DNA of 64,000 nucleotides from Stenotrophomonas sp. BIGb0135 (GTDB lineage: Bacteria > Pseudomonadota > Gammaproteobacteria > Xanthomonadales > Xanthomonadaceae): assembly GCF_024810105.1 (NCBI RefSeq), contig NZ_JANUDX010000003.1, positions 552,333 through 616,332 of the forward strand, written 5' to 3'. The notes under the pieces are model-generated. The model was not told where the DNA came from. It saw only the letters and a program-made list of their open reading frames with translations, and searched no databases. Below, piece after piece: positions 17,443 to 27,139 of the stretch (positions are counted from its first letter, which is position 1; each line of letters starts with the position of its first letter). Made by a program: the position numbers and the translations under genes.

Positions 17443-18402
17443 ATGGCCCTCTACAACTCGATCCTGGACACCATCGGCAACACCCCGGTGGTCCGCCTGA
17501 ACCGCATCGCCCCCGACCACGTCAGCCTCTACGCCAAGGTCGAGTCGTTCAACCCCGGCGGCTCGGTCAAGGACCGCCTGGCGCTGGCGATCATCCTCGA
17601 CGCCGAGGCGCGCGGCGTGCTCAAGCCCGGCGACACCATCGTGGAGGCCACCTCGGGCAACACCGGGGTGGCGCTGGCCATGGTGGCCGCCGCCCGCGGC
17701 TACAAGTTCGTGGCCACGATGGTGGAGACCTTCTCCATCGAACGCCGCAAGCTGATGCGCGCCTACGGCGCCAAGGTGATCCTGACCCCGGCCGCCGAGC
17801 GCGGCTCGGGCATGGTGCGCCGCGCGAAGGAACTGGCCGACGAGCATGGCTGGTTCCTCGCCAGCCAGTTCGCCAACCCGGCCAACCCGGCCTACCACCG
17901 CAACACCACCGCGCCGGAGATCCTGCGCGACTTCGCCGGCAAGCGGCTGGATTACTTCGTCACCGGCTGGGGCACCGGCGGCACCCTGACCGGCGTCGGC
18001 GAGGTACTCAAGGTGGCCCGGCCGGAGACCCGGATCGTCGCCACCGAACCGGCCGGCGCGGCCCTGCTCAAGGGCGAGGAATGGAAGCCGCACAAGATCC
18101 AGGGCTGGACCCCGGACTTCGTGCCGGAGGTGCTCAACCGTGGCGTCTACGATGAGCTGCTGAGCATCGACGACGCCCGCGCGATCGAGACCTCGCGGCG
18201 GCTGGCGGCCGAGGAAGGGATCTTCGTCGGTATCTCCGCCGGTGCCACGGTGGCCAGCGCATTGGACATCGCCGCCCGCGCCGAGAAAGGCAGCGTCATC
18301 CTGGCGATGTTGCCGGACACCGGCGAACGCTACTTCTCCACCCCGCTGTTCGCCGACATCAACGAAGGCTCCGACGACGACTGGCTGGCCGGTCTGCCAT
18401 GA
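17443..18402 (+). CDS. cysK: Cysteine synthase A (O-acetylserine sulfhydrylase)
   Basis: A 319-residue PLP enzyme that makes L-cysteine from O-acetylserine and sulfide. The PLP-binding lysine is K43 in FNPGGSVKDRLA; the substrate loop EATSGNTGVALAMVAA and the phosphate-binding GWGTGGTLTGVGE are present. The tail HDSWLAGL-like ending is replaced by DDDWLAGLP. ATG 17443 follows a TCGGAG Shine-Dalgarno. It is divergent from the cysB-like gene and followed by a terminator hairpin. Assignment to CysK rather than CysM rests on the SVKDR block and length; cystathionine-beta-synthase-like side activities are possible. Confidence 0.93.
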   Translation: MALYNSILDTIGNTPVVRLNRIAPDHVSLYAKVESFNPGGSVKDRLALAIILDAEARGVLKPGDTIVEATSGNTGVALAMVAAARGYKFVATMVETFSIERRKLMRAYGAKVILTPAAERGSGMVRRAKELADEHGWFLASQFANPANPAYHRNTTAPEILRDFAGKRLDYFVTGWGTGGTLTGVGEVLKVARPETRIVATEPAGAALLKGEEWKPHKIQGWTPDFVPEVLNRGVYDELLSIDDARAIETSRRLAAEEGIFVGISAGATVASALDIAARAEKGSVILAMLPDTGERYFSTPLFADINEGSDDDWLAGLP

Positions 18403-18429
18403 CCGCCGCGTTGTTACCAGGCACGCTCG

Positions 18430-18457
18430 GACGCCCACCCTCCGGTGGGCGTCTTCG
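18430..18457 (+). terminator. Terminator-like hairpin after cysK
   Basis: A perfect 10-bp stem GACGCCCACC / GGTGGGCGTC with loop CTCC, followed by TTCGTATT. Confidence 0.7.
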
Positions 18458-18647
18458 TATTCAGGTGTCGCCATCGGCTTCATCTACGGTGAAGCCGGGG
18501 CCCCGCAAGGTGTGAATGCAGGGCGGTGCATGCCGGGTCGCACTGCCTGAGACGACGATGACGCACTGTCTACCTGCTGCCCGGTACGGTGCAGTAGCAA
18601 GGCGACATCCCGTTGCATGGACCCGGTTTCAGTCAGGAGTGGTACGC

Positions 18648-19247
18648 ATGAAGATCGAAGTGTGGCAGGGCGACATCACGACCCTGGCGGTGGATGCGAT
18701 CGTCAATGCGGCCAACGAATCCCTGCTCGGCGGGGGCGGTGTGGACGGCGCGATCCATCGTGCGGCCGGCCCGCGCCTGCTGGCCGAGTGCGAGGCGCTG
18801 CCGCAGATCCGGCTGGGCGTGCGCTGCCCTACCGGCGAAGTGCGCGCCACTGCCGGCCATGACCTGCCCGCCCGGCACGTCATCCATACCGTGGGCCCGG
18901 TCTGGCAGGACGGCCAGCGCGATGAGCCCGCGCTGCTGGCCAACTGCTACTGGAAATCGCTGCAACTGGCCGAGAAGCTGGGCCTGCATTCCATTGCCTT
19001 CCCGGCGATCAGCTGCGGGGTGTTCGGCTACCCGCTGCACCAGGCCGCGCAGATCGCCGCCACCGAGACCGTGGCCTGGCAGCGTTCGCACCGCGAACCG
19101 CGCCGGATCATCCTGGTGGCCTACAACGCGGCCACGTACAAGGCCTACCAGTCGGCGCTGGCCGCACAGGGCCAGCCGATCGAACCGCCCCCCTCACCGT
19201 TGCTGCCCTCGCTGGATCTGGGGCTGCCGCCGGCGGCGGCGCACTGA
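18648..19247 (+). CDS. Macro-domain protein (O-acetyl-ADP-ribose deacetylase-like)
   Basis: A 199-residue single macro domain. The ADP-ribose-binding signatures are clear: [20 protein letters not shown] (about residues 15-34) with AIHRAAG, the VIHTVGPVW strand, and the phosphate loop [15 protein letters not shown] (about 122-136). This is the YmdB/MacroD branch, which hydrolyses O-acetyl-ADP-ribose or removes mono-ADP-ribose from proteins. ATG 18648 follows AGTCAGGAG at good spacing. The last ~20 residues are Pro-rich and probably unstructured. It stands alone between cysK and a minus-strand peptidase. Confidence 0.92.
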   Translation: MKIEVWQGDITTLAVDAIVNAANESLLGGGGVDGAIHRAAGPRLLAECEALPQIRLGVRCPTGEVRATAGHDLPARHVIHTVGPVWQDGQRDEPALLANCYWKSLQLAEKLGLHSIAFPAISCGVFGYPLHQAAQIAATETVAWQRSHREPRRIILVAYNAATYKAYQSALAAQGQPIEPPPSPLLPSLDLGLPPAAAH

Positions 19248-19358
19248 GGAAACGGCCGGGCCGTTACTGGATGCCGATGCCGGGGCCGCGTCCCCGTGTG
19301 TGAATCCGCGCCTGGCCGCGCTCTGCCGCCCACCGGGCTTACCGGCGCTGCAACTCCG

Positions 19359-20696
19359 TTACTGCGCCGCTGTTCCAGCGGTGTAGACCCATTCGTCGAA
19401 GAACGGCTGCAGTGAATGTCCTGCAGCCGTCTCCATCGCCCGCTGGAAATCGGCGGTGACCACCGAGCGCCCGTCGTTGGCCACGGTATACGCGCGCAGC
19501 CCGCGCCAGAACACCGCATCGCCGAGCTCGCCGCGCAACAGGTGCAGCACATAGGCGCCCTTTCGGTAGACCACCGCGCGGTCATCGGCCGTCGGTGCAT
19601 CCCAATCGGCATACACCAGCGCGTGGTCCGCGCCGTTGGCCCGCAGCGCGTCCAGGCGCGTGCGCCAGCCGTCCACCTGCGCCTGGTACGCGGCCTCGCC
19701 CTGCGCCTGCTGCAGGTAGGCAGCGGTCATGAAGTTGGCCATGCCCTCATTGAGCCAGAAATGCTCCCAGCCGGCACAGGTGACCCGGTTGCCCCACCAT
19801 TGGTGCGCGGCCTCGTGCGCCATCAACGCGATCTGGTCGGCATCGTCGAGCACGTCCTGGCCATACGCTTCGGACATCAGCGACAGGCCGGCCATCTCCT
19901 GCCCGATGGTGCTGGCCACCAGGGCCTGCTGGTAATCACCGCGATACGGCAGGCCCGCGCGCTCGGCGAAGAAATCGAGCATGTCGCCGGTGCGCGCGAA
20001 TACCGTGCGCAGCTGCGCCGGCGAACGCTCCACCGACAGGTAGCGCAGTTGCACCGGGCCATGCTGCTGCGTGGCCTGCTGGTAGCGGCCTGCCGCGAAA
20101 CCGTACACATAGCCGGGCATCGGTGTGTCCAGCCGCCAGCGATGCTCGATGCGTCCGTCGGCCAGCGTGCGGGTGGGCAGCGCGCGCCCGGTGCCGGCGG
20201 CCAGCAGCGCCGGCGGCAGGGTCACCGCGAGATCGAGCGTGGCGCGCTCGTCGGGCGCATCCACCGACGGCATCCACTGGCTGGTGGAGAAAAGCGTGTA
20301 GACCTCCTCGCGCTCCGGGGCGAACGTCAGGCCGAATGCCGGGGCACCGTGGTAGCGAATCTGCAGCTCGGCCGACGCACCGCGCTGCAGCGGCGTGGCC
20401 AAGGTGATGTGCAGCTGCTGGCCGGCCTGCGCAAAGGCAAGGGCACGACCGTCCTGCGTCACCGACGTGACCTCGAGTGTGCCCGCGTCGAGGGTGAGCG
20501 TGGACAGCACCTGCTCCGCCTTGAACCGGACGGTCTGCTGCCCTTGCACGCGCTTGGCCGCGATATCAGGCACCAGCGCCACGCTGTAGTGCAGTACGTC
20601 GAAACCGCGTGGCGGCGCAGCGTGCACCACGCAGCAACCCAACAATAGCGGTAACGCCAACAGCCCAACGCAGCGTCGCACGATCATGGCATCCAT
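19359..20696 (-). CDS. Short exported M1-family metallopeptidase
   Basis: A 445-residue gluzincin. The zinc site is visible as HEAAHQWWGN (HExxH) with the third ligand in WLNEGMANF, and a GAMEN-like exopeptidase element reads GQEMAGLSLM. The N-terminal beta domain (about 35-215) precedes the thermolysin-like domain (about 220-440). Typical M1 aminopeptidases are about 600-880 residues; here the C-terminal armadillo domain is absent. The signal region contains LLLGCC, which may be a lipobox, or it may be cleaved after VHA. ATG 20696 or ATG 20687 can start translation. It would act in the periplasm or outer envelope. Confidence 0.85.
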   Translation of the reverse strand: MDAMIVRRCVGLLALPLLLGCCVVHAAPPRGFDVLHYSVALVPDIAAKRVQGQQTVRFKAEQVLSTLTLDAGTLEVTSVTQDGRALAFAQAGQQLHITLATPLQRGASAELQIRYHGAPAFGLTFAPEREEVYTLFSTSQWMPSVDAPDERATLDLAVTLPPALLAAGTGRALPTRTLADGRIEHRWRLDTPMPGYVYGFAAGRYQQATQQHGPVQLRYLSVERSPAQLRTVFARTGDMLDFFAERAGLPYRGDYQQALVASTIGQEMAGLSLMSEAYGQDVLDDADQIALMAHEAAHQWWGNRVTCAGWEHFWLNEGMANFMTAAYLQQAQGEAAYQAQVDGWRTRLDALRANGADHALVYADWDAPTADDRAVVYRKGAYVLHLLRGELGDAVFWRGLRAYTVANDGRSVVTADFQRAMETAAGHSLQPFFDEWVYTAGTAAQ

Positions 20697-20734
20697 CCCG
20701 GCAATGTGGATCGCATCGTGCCAGACCGCGACGG

Positions 20735-20760
20735 GTAGAGCCACGCCGTGCGTGGCTGCT
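20735..20760 (+). repeat. Single SMAG repeat
   Basis: GTAGAGCCACGCCGTGCGTG followed by GCTGCT: a GTAG-headed palindrome of the same design as the other SMAG copies but with a different stem sequence. Confidence 0.75.
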
Positions 20761-20794
20761 TAATGTTGGCGATCAGGCACCGCGCAGCCGGCCC

Positions 20795-20826
20795 AAAAAA
20801 AAACGCCGGCGCGAGGCCGGCGTTTC
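20795..20826 (-). terminator. Intrinsic terminator of fba
   Basis: On the minus strand AACGCCGGCC-TCG-CGCCGGCGTT is followed by an uninterrupted run of T residues; it sits 23 bases after the aldolase stop codon. Confidence 0.93.
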
Positions 20827-20848
20827 TTCGTGCGCGGTCAGGCCGGTA

Positions 20849-21853
20849 TCAGCCGTTCCACTTGCCCAGTGCCGCCTGGCCATTTTCCTTGGCACGGTCG
20901 TAGACCGTCTGCTGCGCCTTGGCGATGTTGGCCTTGGTGTCCTTGGCCCACAGCTTCAGCGCGGCCTGCTGCATGGCGCGGCCGTAGGAGAAGCTCAGCG
21001 GCCACGGCAGGTTGCCCATCTGGTTCATGGCATTCAGATGCGCGGTGGACTGCTCGTCGCTCTGGCCACCGGACAGGAACACCACGCCCGGCAGGATCGC
21101 CGGCACGGTGCTCTTGAGGCACATCACGGTCGACTCGGCCACTTCCTCGACGTCGGCCTGCTCTTCGCAGCCCTTGCCCGAGATGACCATCGAGGCCTTC
21201 AGGATGGTGCCTTCCAGCAGCACGTTCTGCTGGTACAGCGCGTCGAACAGCGAACGCAGCGTCGCTTCGGTGACTTCGTAGCAGGTCTCGATGTCGTGGT
21301 CGCCGTCCATGATCACTTCCGGCTCGACCATCGGCACCAGGCCGCATTCCTGGCACAGCGCGGCGTAGCGGGCCAGCGCATGCGCGTTGGACTCGATGCA
21401 GGTGCCCGACGGAATGCTCTCGCCGATGTTGATCACCGCACGCCACTTGGCAAAGCGCGCACCCAGCTTGTAGTACTCCTGCAGGCGCTCGCGCAGGCCG
21501 TCCAGGCCTTCGGTCACCAGCTCACCGGGGCAGCCGGCCAGCGCGTGGGCGCCCTTGTCGACCTTGATGCCCGGGATGATGCCGTTGTCGGCCATGTACT
21601 TGGCGAACGGCACGCCATCCTTGGTCGACTGGCGGATGGTTTCGTCGTACAGGATCGCGCCGGAGACATGCTCGTTCAGCTTCGGCGTGGTCAGCAGCAT
21701 TTCGCGGTAGGCGCGACGGTTCTCTTCGGTGTTTTCCAGGCCGACGCTGGCGAAGCGCTTGCCGATGGTGCCGGTGGACTCGTCGATCGCGATGATGCCC
21801 TTGCCCGGGGCGACCATGGCCTGGGCGGTTTCGGCCAGCTGTTCGATGCTCAT
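20849..21853 (-). CDS. Class I fructose-bisphosphate aldolase
   Basis: A 334-residue cytosolic aldolase of the Schiff-base (class I, metal-independent) type, splitting fructose-1,6-bisphosphate into glyceraldehyde-3-phosphate and dihydroxyacetone phosphate. The N terminus has GKGIIAIDESTGTIGKRF; the Schiff-base lysine is K219 in LLEGTILKASMV, matching the animal-type LLKPNMV motif; VEPEVIMDGDHD precedes it. Length fits the eukaryote-like class I family rather than DhnA-type FbaB or class II FbaA. It is downstream of pyk on the same strand with a 166-base gap, and has its own terminator. Confidence 0.96.
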   Translation of the reverse strand: MSIEQLAETAQAMVAPGKGIIAIDESTGTIGKRFASVGLENTEENRRAYREMLLTTPKLNEHVSGAILYDETIRQSTKDGVPFAKYMADNGIIPGIKVDKGAHALAGCPGELVTEGLDGLRERLQEYYKLGARFAKWRAVINIGESIPSGTCIESNAHALARYAALCQECGLVPMVEPEVIMDGDHDIETCYEVTEATLRSLFDALYQQNVLLEGTILKASMVISGKGCEEQADVEEVAESTVMCLKSTVPAILPGVVFLSGGQSDEQSTAHLNAMNQMGNLPWPLSFSYGRAMQQAALKLWAKDTKANIAKAQQTVYDRAKENGQAALGKWNG

Positions 21854-22019
21854 GTATTTCCTGTGGCGGGTGCGGGAAAAGGCTGATTATAGACCGCCCC
21901 TCCCGTGAACTGGCCGTCCACGGAGTCTGGAACCGCTTTCAGTTTCCCAATGCAGGACGGCGCGACGTTTCCGCCGCGCCGCCGCGTGCTGCACCGCCGG
22001 GCGTCGCCCGGCCGTTCCG

Positions 22020-23486
22020 TTACAGGTCGCCCAGGCCGCTGGCGCGCCCGTCTTCGCCCACTTCCAGCAGGCGCAGCGTGTTGGTGGCGCCGTGGGTTTC
22101 CATGTGCTCACCGCTGGTGAACACCACGCGGTCGCCGGCCTGCAGCTGGTTGGCTTCCACCAACAGGCGGATGCTGCCGCGGGCGGCTTCGCGCGGGGTG
22201 AAACCGCGGCTGTCGAAGTTGATCGGGAACACATCGCGCATCAGCGCCATCTGGCGGCGGGCGCCGTCATGGCGGGTCACCGCGAACACCGGCGCCGAGG
22301 CACGGAAGCGCGACAGGTAGCGCGCGGTGCCGCCGGATTCGGTCATCGCCACGATCGCGCGCACGCCCACGTGCTGGGACAGGAACATGGTCGCCATGGC
22401 GATGGCCTGGTCGGCACGTTCGAGGTTGCGCGGCGAGGCGCCGAAGTCGGTCTCGGTCTGGAACTGGCGTTCGGCACCCAGGCAGATGCGGGCCATCGCT
22501 TCGACCGCCTTGACCGGATAGGCACCGGCGGCGGTTTCGGCCGACAGCATCACCGCATCGGTGCCGTCGATGACCGAGTTGGCCACGTCCAGCACTTCGG
22601 CACGGGTCGGGATCGGGCTTTCGACCATCGACTGCAGCATCTGCGTGGCGGTGATCACCACCTTGTTCTGGGCCAGCGAGGCCTTGATGATCTTCTTCTG
22701 CAGGCCCGGCAGTTCGGCATCGCCGATTTCCACGCCGAGGTCGCCACGGGCCACCATCACCACATCGCTGGCGTCGACGATCTCTTCCAGGTTCTCGATG
22801 GCTTCGGTGCGCTCGATCTTGGAGACCAGCGCGGCGTAGCAGCCGTGCGATTCGGCGATGGCGCGCGCATCGTTCATGTCCTGCGCATTGCGGCAGAACG
22901 AGACGGCGATGAAGTCCACGCCAATCTTGGCCACGATGCCGATCAGTTCCTTGTCGCGCTCGGTCAGCGCGCCCAGCGACAGGCCACCGCCCTGCTTGTT
23001 CAGGCCCTTGCGGTCGGACAGCACGCCATCGTTGAGCACGGTGTTGATGATGCGCTCGCCCTGCACCTCGATCACCTGCAGCTGCATCAGGCCGTCGTCG
23101 AGCAGCAGCACGTCACCGGCCACCACGTCCTGCGGCAGGCCGAGGTAGCTCACCCCCACCTGGGTGGTGTCACCGGCCGGTGCGTTGGGCGAGGCCACCA
23201 GGTCGAAGCGATCGCCCGCCTTGAGGTGGATCTTGCCTTCGGCAAACCGTTCGATACGGATCTTCGGGCCCGGCAGGTCGGCCAGGATGCCCACTTCCAC
23301 GCCCACCCGCTGGGCGGCGGCGCGCACGTCGGCCGCGCGCTTGGCCTGGCCGGACGGATCACCGTGGCTGAAGTTGAGGCGAACCACGTTCACGCCGGCG
23401 CGGAAGAGATCCTCCAGCACGCCCGGCGGGTCGGTTGCCGGTCCGAGGGTGGCAAGGATCTTGGTACGGCGCTGACGCTCAATCAT
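22020..23486 (-). CDS. pyk: Pyruvate kinase
   Basis: A 488-residue enzyme that transfers phosphate from phosphoenolpyruvate to ADP. The N terminus TKILATLGPATD and NVVRLNFSHGD, the B domain (about 72-170), the FIAVSFCRNAQDM strand, the catalytic MVARGDLGVEIGDAEL and the conserved ATQMLQSMVESPIPTRAEV helix are all present. The C domain (about 350-485) shows ESGGTARYLSRFRASAP. It lies in a glycolytic run with fba downstream and HAD/pgk upstream on the same strand, separated by gaps of 166 and 213 bases, so separate promoters are possible. The allosteric effector cannot be read from sequence. Confidence 0.97.
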   Translation of the reverse strand: MIERQRRTKILATLGPATDPPGVLEDLFRAGVNVVRLNFSHGDPSGQAKRAADVRAAAQRVGVEVGILADLPGPKIRIERFAEGKIHLKAGDRFDLVASPNAPAGDTTQVGVSYLGLPQDVVAGDVLLLDDGLMQLQVIEVQGERIINTVLNDGVLSDRKGLNKQGGGLSLGALTERDKELIGIVAKIGVDFIAVSFCRNAQDMNDARAIAESHGCYAALVSKIERTEAIENLEEIVDASDVVMVARGDLGVEIGDAELPGLQKKIIKASLAQNKVVITATQMLQSMVESPIPTRAEVLDVANSVIDGTDAVMLSAETAAGAYPVKAVEAMARICLGAERQFQTETDFGASPRNLERADQAIAMATMFLSQHVGVRAIVAMTESGGTARYLSRFRASAPVFAVTRHDGARRQMALMRDVFPINFDSRGFTPREAARGSIRLLVEANQLQAGDRVVFTSGEHMETHGATNTLRLLEVGEDGRASGLGDL

Positions 23487-23699
23487 GGTAAATGGGCTCC
23501 CGGGAAAGGATCGAAATTAGCACACCCTTCACGTCCCATGAATACGTTTACAGCCTTGCGGTGTCTGGGTTTGTCCGATGTCCCGCAGACAGCATCGGAC
23601 TGCCGCGTGGACACCGGCTGACGCGCGAATGGCGACAAGCCCCGGCACGATTGGCTTTGCGCAGGACATGCGGCGGCGTACGGGACGCCGCCGACTGCC

Positions 23700-24368
23700 T
23701 CAGGCGAGCACGGTCAGCAGGTCATCCGGCGTGTTGGCCAGATGCTGCGCACCGGCTTCCCGCAGCTCTTCAGCCCCGCCAAAACCCCACAACACGCCGA
23801 TATTGCGCATGGCGTGATGACGCGCACCGGCGATATCCATGCGCCGGTCGCCGATCATCCAGCACTGCTGCGGGACCAGCGACAGCCGCTGCAGCGCCTC
23901 GGCCACCAGCTGCGGCTTCTCGCTGCGGCTGCCGTCGAGGGTGGCCCCGATCACGTCCTCGAAGCAGCTGCCGAACGGCAGGTGGTCGATGATGCGCCGC
24001 GCATGCGGCTCGTTCTTGGCGGTGACGATGGCCATGCGGTGGCCGCGGCCGTGCAGCGCCTGCACGACCTCGCCGATGCGCGGGTAGACCGCGTGTTCAC
24101 GCCAGCCGACCACGTCGAAACGCTCGCGGTAATACGTCACCGCCTGCTCGACATCGGCCGGATCGGCAAACAGCGGCGCGAAGCTGGTGCGCAGCGACGG
24201 GCCGATCCAGCGCCGCAACGCGTCCTGCGGCGGCACCGGCTGGCCCATCTGCGTGAGCGCATGCGCCACGCACTGGGTGATGCCGACGGCCGAATCGATC
24301 AGCGTGCCGTCGAGGTCGAAGAACAGGACGTCCCGGCCGGGATCGGCGAAACGTCCCAGCGTGCCCAT
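23700..24368 (-). CDS. HAD-family phosphatase, phosphoglycolate phosphatase-like
   Basis: A 222-residue HAD-superfamily hydrolase. Motif I is FFDLDGTLIDSAVGIT (nucleophile Asp at about residue 18), with a helical cap (about 30-95), motif II/III region MAIVTAKNEPHARRI, and motif IV WMIGDRRMDIAGARHHAM. The layout is that of Gph/PpaX-type phosphatases acting on 2-phosphoglycolate, pyrophosphate or nucleotides. Its ATG shares the A of the pgk stop in TGATG, so it is translationally coupled to pgk; a house-cleaning role for glycolytic side products is a reasonable inference. Confidence 0.9.
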   Translation of the reverse strand: MGTLGRFADPGRDVLFFDLDGTLIDSAVGITQCVAHALTQMGQPVPPQDALRRWIGPSLRTSFAPLFADPADVEQAVTYYRERFDVVGWREHAVYPRIGEVVQALHGRGHRMAIVTAKNEPHARRIIDHLPFGSCFEDVIGATLDGSRSEKPQLVAEALQRLSLVPQQCWMIGDRRMDIAGARHHAMRNIGVLWGFGGAEELREAGAQHLANTPDDLLTVLA

Positions 24369-25543
24369 CAGGCGCCCCGTGCGTCGAGCGCGGCCACGGC
24401 CGGCAGGGTCTTGCCTTCCAGGAACTCCAGGAAGGCGCCGCCGCCGGTGGAGATGTAGCTGATCTGATCGGCGATGTCGTACTTGTCCACCGCGGCCAGG
24501 GTGTCGCCGCCGCCGGCAATGGAGAACGCCTGCGAGGCGGCAATCGCCTGCGCCAGCGCCTGGGTGCCGTGGCTGAAGGCCTCGAACTCGAACACACCGA
24601 CCGGGCCGTTCCAGACCACGGTGCCCGCCTTGGCGATCAACCCGGCATAGTGCCGGGCGGTGTCCGGGCCGATGTCCAGGATCAGGTCATCCTCGGCGAC
24701 ATCGGCCAGCGCCTTCACCGTGGCCTCGGCATCGGGCAGGAACTGCTTGGCCACCACCACGTCGGTCGGCAGCGGGATCTCGGCGCCGCGCGCCTTGGCA
24801 TCGGCGACGATCTTCTTCGCCGTCTCCAGCAGGTCCGGCTCGTACAGCGACTTGCCGACCGGATGCCCGGCGGCCGCAATGAAGGTGTTGGCGATGCCGC
24901 CGCCGACGATCAGCTGGTCGACCTTGCCGACCAGGCTGGAGAGCAGCTCAAGCTTGGTGCTGACCTTGCTGCCGGCCACGATCGCCAGCAGCGGCGTTGC
25001 CGGGGCATGCAGGGCCTTGGCCAGTGCATCCAGCTCGGCCATCAGCAGCGGGCCGCCAGCGGCGACCGGGGCGAAGCGGATCACGCCGTGGGTGGAGGCC
25101 TGCGCGCGGTGCGCGGTACCGAAGGCATCCATCACGAACACATCGCACAGCGCGGCATACTTCTTCGCCAGCGCTTCATCGTCCTTGCCTTCGCCGACAT
25201 TCATGCGGCAGTTTTCCAGCAGCACGATCGAGCCCGGCGCGACGTCGACACCGTCGACCCAGTCGCGCACCAGCGGCACGTCCACACCGAGCAGGCTGGA
25301 CAGGCGCAGCGCCACCGGCGCCAGCGAATCGGCGTCGCTCCACACGCCTTCCTTCGGCCGCCCCAGGTGCGACATGACCATCACCGCCGCGCCCTTCTCC
25401 AGCGCCAGCTTCAGCGTCGGCAGCGATGCAGTGATGCGCTGTTCGGAGGTGATGCTGCCATTCTCGATCGGCACGTTGAGGTCCTGGCGGATCAGCACGC
25501 GCTTGCCGGAGAGATCGAGGTCGGTCATGCGAACGATGGACAT
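24368..25543 (-). CDS. pgk: Phosphoglycerate kinase
   Basis: A 391-residue glycolytic kinase interconverting 1,3-bisphosphoglycerate + ADP and 3-phosphoglycerate + ATP. The N-terminal substrate domain shows [14 protein letters not shown] and [11 protein letters not shown] (3PG/phosphate Arg ligands), then [15 protein letters not shown]; the nucleotide domain shows [15 protein letters not shown] and the ATP-binding [14 protein letters not shown] with [18 protein letters not shown] at the C terminus. ATG 25543 is chosen because longer frames add unconserved residues. It is co-transcribed with the HAD gene (TGATG junction). The 232 bases upstream are expected to hold its promoter. Confidence 0.98.
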   Translation of the reverse strand: MSIVRMTDLDLSGKRVLIRQDLNVPIENGSITSEQRITASLPTLKLALEKGAAVMVMSHLGRPKEGVWSDADSLAPVALRLSSLLGVDVPLVRDWVDGVDVAPGSIVLLENCRMNVGEGKDDEALAKKYAALCDVFVMDAFGTAHRAQASTHGVIRFAPVAAGGPLLMAELDALAKALHAPATPLLAIVAGSKVSTKLELLSSLVGKVDQLIVGGGIANTFIAAAGHPVGKSLYEPDLLETAKKIVADAKARGAEIPLPTDVVVAKQFLPDAEATVKALADVAEDDLILDIGPDTARHYAGLIAKAGTVVWNGPVGVFEFEAFSHGTQALAQAIAASQAFSIAGGGDTLAAVDKYDIADQISYISTGGGAFLEFLEGKTLPAVAALDARGA

Positions 25544-25775
25544 GGGCAACTCTTTGGCTGGAAAAGGAAAGGGCGCCGCGCACGGCGCAGACGCCCATTG
25601 TCCCGGCTGCGCGGGCGCATCGCAAATTTCCGGTCTTTTTTCTTCAGGATTGCGCACGCCAATACCGAAGCCGCAGTGAGGCCGGAGCCGGATGCCGAGC
25701 GCGCCGGACGGTGCGACACCAAGCCGTTGCTCCCAAGCCGTTGCACTGCCTTTGCCGCAGGAACCGGCCGATCGG

Positions 25776-27134
25776 TCACCCCGCAGCACCGCCCGGCTTC
25801 TGCCGCAGCACGCTCACCGCAAAACCACCCACCACCAGTACGCCCAGCACCAGCAACCCCCACAGCAGCCAGCGCTTCCAGTCGCGCTGCGCTGCCACCG
25901 CCGCGTCGCCGGCCAGCACCTGCGCCGGCCCCTGCAACGTTGCCAGTGCCGGCTGCCACTGCGCCCCCTGCTGCTCACGCAACTGCGCGATCACCGTGCC
26001 CACCGGCGCATCGCTGCGCGCCGCGCGCACACTGCCCGCTGCCACGCTGTACGGCCCCGCGCCCTGGCTCAGGAACACCAGCGCTTCCGGCTGATAGCCC
26101 AGCTTCAACGTCGGTGCCACGCTCGGCTGCGCCTGCCCCGCCACCAGCTTCCAGTAACGATCGCGACTGGGCACCGGCAACGACTGCGTCTGCGACTGAC
26201 GCCGCTGCGCCGCATCCTGCACCTGATAGGCCACCCACGGACCGGCGCGCACCTGCCACGGCTGGTTGGCATCATCGCGACTCAGCAACGTCCACTGCAC
26301 CACGCTGTTGTCGGCCGTGGCGATGTCCACCTGGGCAATGGGAAAGCGACCCTCCAGGCGGTACTCGAACTCACCCGGCTTGCCCGCCGTGCCCGTCAGC
26401 GACTGCCAGCGCCAGTCGATCGACTGCGCCGCCGGCACCAGCTCGGCCTGCACCGCCGACAATGCCGGCAGCGCGTCGGCGCCCATCGGCAGGATCCGGA
26501 AGTACTTTGCCTGGTGCCCGATCTCGATGCGCCGCTGCTGCAGGCGCTTCCCATCGTGCTGCAGGTCCACCAGTGGCACCTCGTCGGTGATGCGCTGCCA
26601 CTGCCGCAGGTCGTCGCTGGCCTCCACCCGCACCCGCGCCTGCAACGCCGTCTGCGTCTGCCAGTCCAACCGAAGCGCCTGCACGCCCACCTGCAACGCA
26701 CTGGCATCGACCAGCCAACCGGCCGCCTGCGTGCTGGCCGCGCCGCTGCGCCCCAGGCGCGCTTCCACCCGGCGCACGCTGCCATCGGTATTGCGCTCGG
26801 TCAGCAGCTGCAGGTCATCGGCGGCCGCGCCCGCCAGCGCCGGCAACGGGAACCACGTCAGCGTCTGCCAGTGCGCCTCGCGTGCCAGCGGCTGGTCGGC
26901 CGCCAGCAGGGTCGTCGGCAGTGCCTGGCCCTGGGCATTGAACACCTGCACGTCGGCCAGCTGGGGCGACACCGCACTGCGGTACACCGCCTCGTCCAGC
27001 AGGACCCGGTACGCACCGGCCTGCGGCTGCGACAACTGCAATGGCCACTGTTGGCGATACGCCTGCCGCGCGTCGGCGGCCAGTGCCAGGGACGGAAGAA
27101 CGGCCAGCGACAGCGCCGCGATCAGGATGCGCAT
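25776..27134 (-). CDS. DUF3999 family exported, membrane-anchored protein
   Basis: A 452-residue protein with a signal peptide ([20 protein letters not shown]), a long beta-rich periplasmic region, and one C-terminal transmembrane helix (about 420-445) ending in a short basic tail. It matches the uncharacterised DUF3999 family, usually encoded directly after a DUF2339 gene as here. ATG 27134 is used; a GTG at 27143 overlaps the DUF2339 stop (GTGA) and would add three residues. The pair is probably co-translated. Function unknown; the architecture suggests an envelope accessory factor for the DUF2339 polytopic protein. Confidence 0.8.
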   Translation of the reverse strand: MRILIAALSLAVLPSLALAADARQAYRQQWPLQLSQPQAGAYRVLLDEAVYRSAVSPQLADVQVFNAQGQALPTTLLAADQPLAREAHWQTLTWFPLPALAGAAADDLQLLTERNTDGSVRRVEARLGRSGAASTQAAGWLVDASALQVGVQALRLDWQTQTALQARVRVEASDDLRQWQRITDEVPLVDLQHDGKRLQQRRIEIGHQAKYFRILPMGADALPALSAVQAELVPAAQSIDWRWQSLTGTAGKPGEFEYRLEGRFPIAQVDIATADNSVVQWTLLSRDDANQPWQVRAGPWVAYQVQDAAQRRQSQTQSLPVPSRDRYWKLVAGQAQPSVAPTLKLGYQPEALVFLSQGAGPYSVAAGSVRAARSDAPVGTVIAQLREQQGAQWQPALATLQGPAQVLAGDAAVAAQRDWKRWLLWGLLVLGVLVVGGFAVSVLRQKPGGAAG

Positions 27135-27139
27135 TCGGT

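Noticed and set aside
23487..23699. Additional small gene between pyk and the HAD gene
   Set aside because: No frame with a start signal or motif; best read as pyk upstream region and spacer.
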